Source of the DNA: DATGHS01 sp035307785
GTDB taxonomy: Bacteria > Planctomycetota > Planctomycetia > Gemmatales > Gemmataceae
Assembly (NCBI GenBank): GCA_035307785.1
Contig: DATGHS010000437.1
Span: 1-7,147, forward strand
DNA: 7,147 bases
Direction: 5' to 3'
The position numbers and the translations under genes are program-made. Under the pieces are notes generated by a model that saw only the letters and a list, made by a program, of their open reading frames with translations, ran no database searches and was not told where the DNA came from. Below are positions 6,431-7,147 of the stretch, piece by piece. The stretch's first letter is position 1. Every line of letters starts with the position of its first letter.

Positions 6431-7147
6431 GTGGCGGCTGCGGCTTCGTTGGCAGCCATGGTATTGGCCGGCGTTATCATCTATGTGCAAACCGACAAAG
6501 GCGAACTGAAGATCGAGGTGACCGATCAAAACATCGAAGCCAAAATCAACGAGAAGGGTGTGACCATCCGCGACGTGAAGAGCGGGCAAGAGCATGTTCT
6601 GAAACTCGGCCGCAATGATGTCCGAACCGGCGAATACGAAATCATCTCCGAGTTGCCCGACGGTGCAGAGATCGTTCATGGCAACAAATTCGAGATCAGG
6701 CGCGGCAGAGAGACTTTGGTGACGGTTCGTGCACTTCCAAAGGGCCAGCGGCAGCCGAATCAACCAGCCGAGATCACGGCCGCGACCGAGGCGGCGGGGA
6801 ACTGGCTGGCGCTAGTTGATGAAGGAGAGTACGCGCAGAGTTGGGATCAATCGTCGGAACACAACCGGAAAGCCATCGGCAAGAACGATTATGTCCAGAT
6901 TTATCAGCAACTGTACGCGAGCCACGGTAGGCTCACGTCGCGGAGGTTTCTCACCGTCGAACCGCATTTGAGCAGTTCGGGGAGCGAATATGTCGTTATC
7001 AAGTACCGGACGAATTTCGCCTACGTGAAGGACATCACCGAGGAAGTCATTTCTTCGCACGACAGCGACGGCCAATGGCGCGTGTCGGGGTACTGGCGTC
7101 GCGGCGGCGGAGTGGAACTCACCAAGGTGGACAAGGCGAAAGTGGCT
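6431..7147 (+). CDS. C-terminal half of the receptor kinase: membrane helix, beta-rich stalk and DUF4019-like domain; cut by window edge
   Basis: The frame is open from 6419 to the last base (243 codons) and continues the kinase frame exactly. If translated separately it could begin at GTG 6431 or ATG 6458, but neither has a recognisable ribosome binding site; I give GTG because it keeps the whole helix. From GTG, residues 1-18 (VAAAASLAAMVLAGVIIY) are one membrane helix. Next comes VQTDKGELKIEVTDQN, the segment that typically follows the helix in planctomycete receptor kinases, and a beta-rich stretch to about residue 105. Residues about 120-220 (NWLALVDEGEYAQSWDQ, GRLTSRRF, EYVVIKYRTNFA, DGQWRVSGYW) match what I remember of DUF4019, a small domain of unknown function. 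The domain would lie outside the cytoplasm and could be the sensor. No further stop appears, so decay, if any, is recent. It may equally be the rest of one 625-plus-codon gene. Confidence 0.8.
   Translation, partial: MAAAASLAAMVLAGVIIYVQTDKGELKIEVTDQNIEAKINEKGVTIRDVKSGQEHVLKLGRNDVRTGEYEIISELPDGAEIVHGNKFEIRRGRETLVTVRALPKGQRQPNQPAEITAATEAAGNWLALVDEGEYAQSWDQSSEHNRKAIGKNDYVQIYQQLYASHGRLTSRRFLTVEPHLSSSGSEYVVIKYRTNFAYVKDITEEVISSHDSDGQWRVSGYWRRGGGVELTKVDKAKVA

Noticed and set aside
6416..6457. TGA followed 17 bases later by a hairpin (GGCTGC 6436-6441 with GCAGCC 6452-6457), reminiscent of a selenocysteine insertion element
   Set aside because: The loop and distance do not match the bacterial SECIS as I know it, the hairpin comes from alanine-rich membrane-helix codons, and a selenocysteine in a basic linker before a membrane helix has no plausible role.
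5960..6763. 267-codon minus-strand open frame across the TGA site
   Set aside because: It is antisense to the kinase and its C-terminal continuation, both of which carry clear domain motifs; long antisense frames are common at this GC content.

Overview
The window looks like a piece of a planctomycete chromosome (GC-rich, probably Pirellulales or a relative). The reasons are an alternative complex III (ACIII) operon, a Ser/Thr kinase with the typical planctomycete plan (HxxxCxxC zinc-finger N-terminus, kinase, one membrane helix, then an 'IIYVQTDKGELKIEV' type stalk), and intergenic hairpin repeats of a style I recall from planctomycete genomes. This taxonomic placement is inference from gene families, not from a database search.

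Layout. On the minus strand, reading from high to low coordinates: class II fumarase fumC (4931-3543), a membrane-anchored HtrA/Deg-type trypsin-like serine protease with one PDZ domain (3368-2220), a 477-bp gap with two hairpins, then the start of an ACIII operon: actA, a pentaheme cytochrome c (1742-1083), coupled by an ATGA overlap to actB (1086 to beyond position 1, only its first 362 codons present). On the plus strand, divergent from fumC across a 341-bp intergenic region, a Ser/Thr protein kinase gene starts at 5273 and its reading frame runs to the window edge, interrupted once by an in-frame TGA at 6416-6418. The fumC/kinase gap holds a roughly 109-bp imperfect inverted repeat (5011-5119) and two short palindromes.

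Function. FumC (TCA cycle) and ActA/ActB (quinol oxidation feeding cytochrome c or oxidase) are central respiratory functions. The HtrA-like protease is an envelope quality-control enzyme. The kinase would be a transmembrane sensor: cytoplasmic zinc finger plus kinase, one helix, and an exported beta-rich/DUF4019-like domain.

The most notable point is the in-frame TGA lying exactly between the kinase domain and the membrane helix. The downstream 243 codons stay open and protein-like in the same frame. The context suggests a single CGA(Arg) to TGA change, either a very recent nonsense mutation, a sequencing error, or a real split or read-through that would produce a soluble kinase and a separate membrane sensor. 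I found no CRISPR array, tRNA, rRNA, insertion sequence or phage gene, and no clear new multi-gene system.
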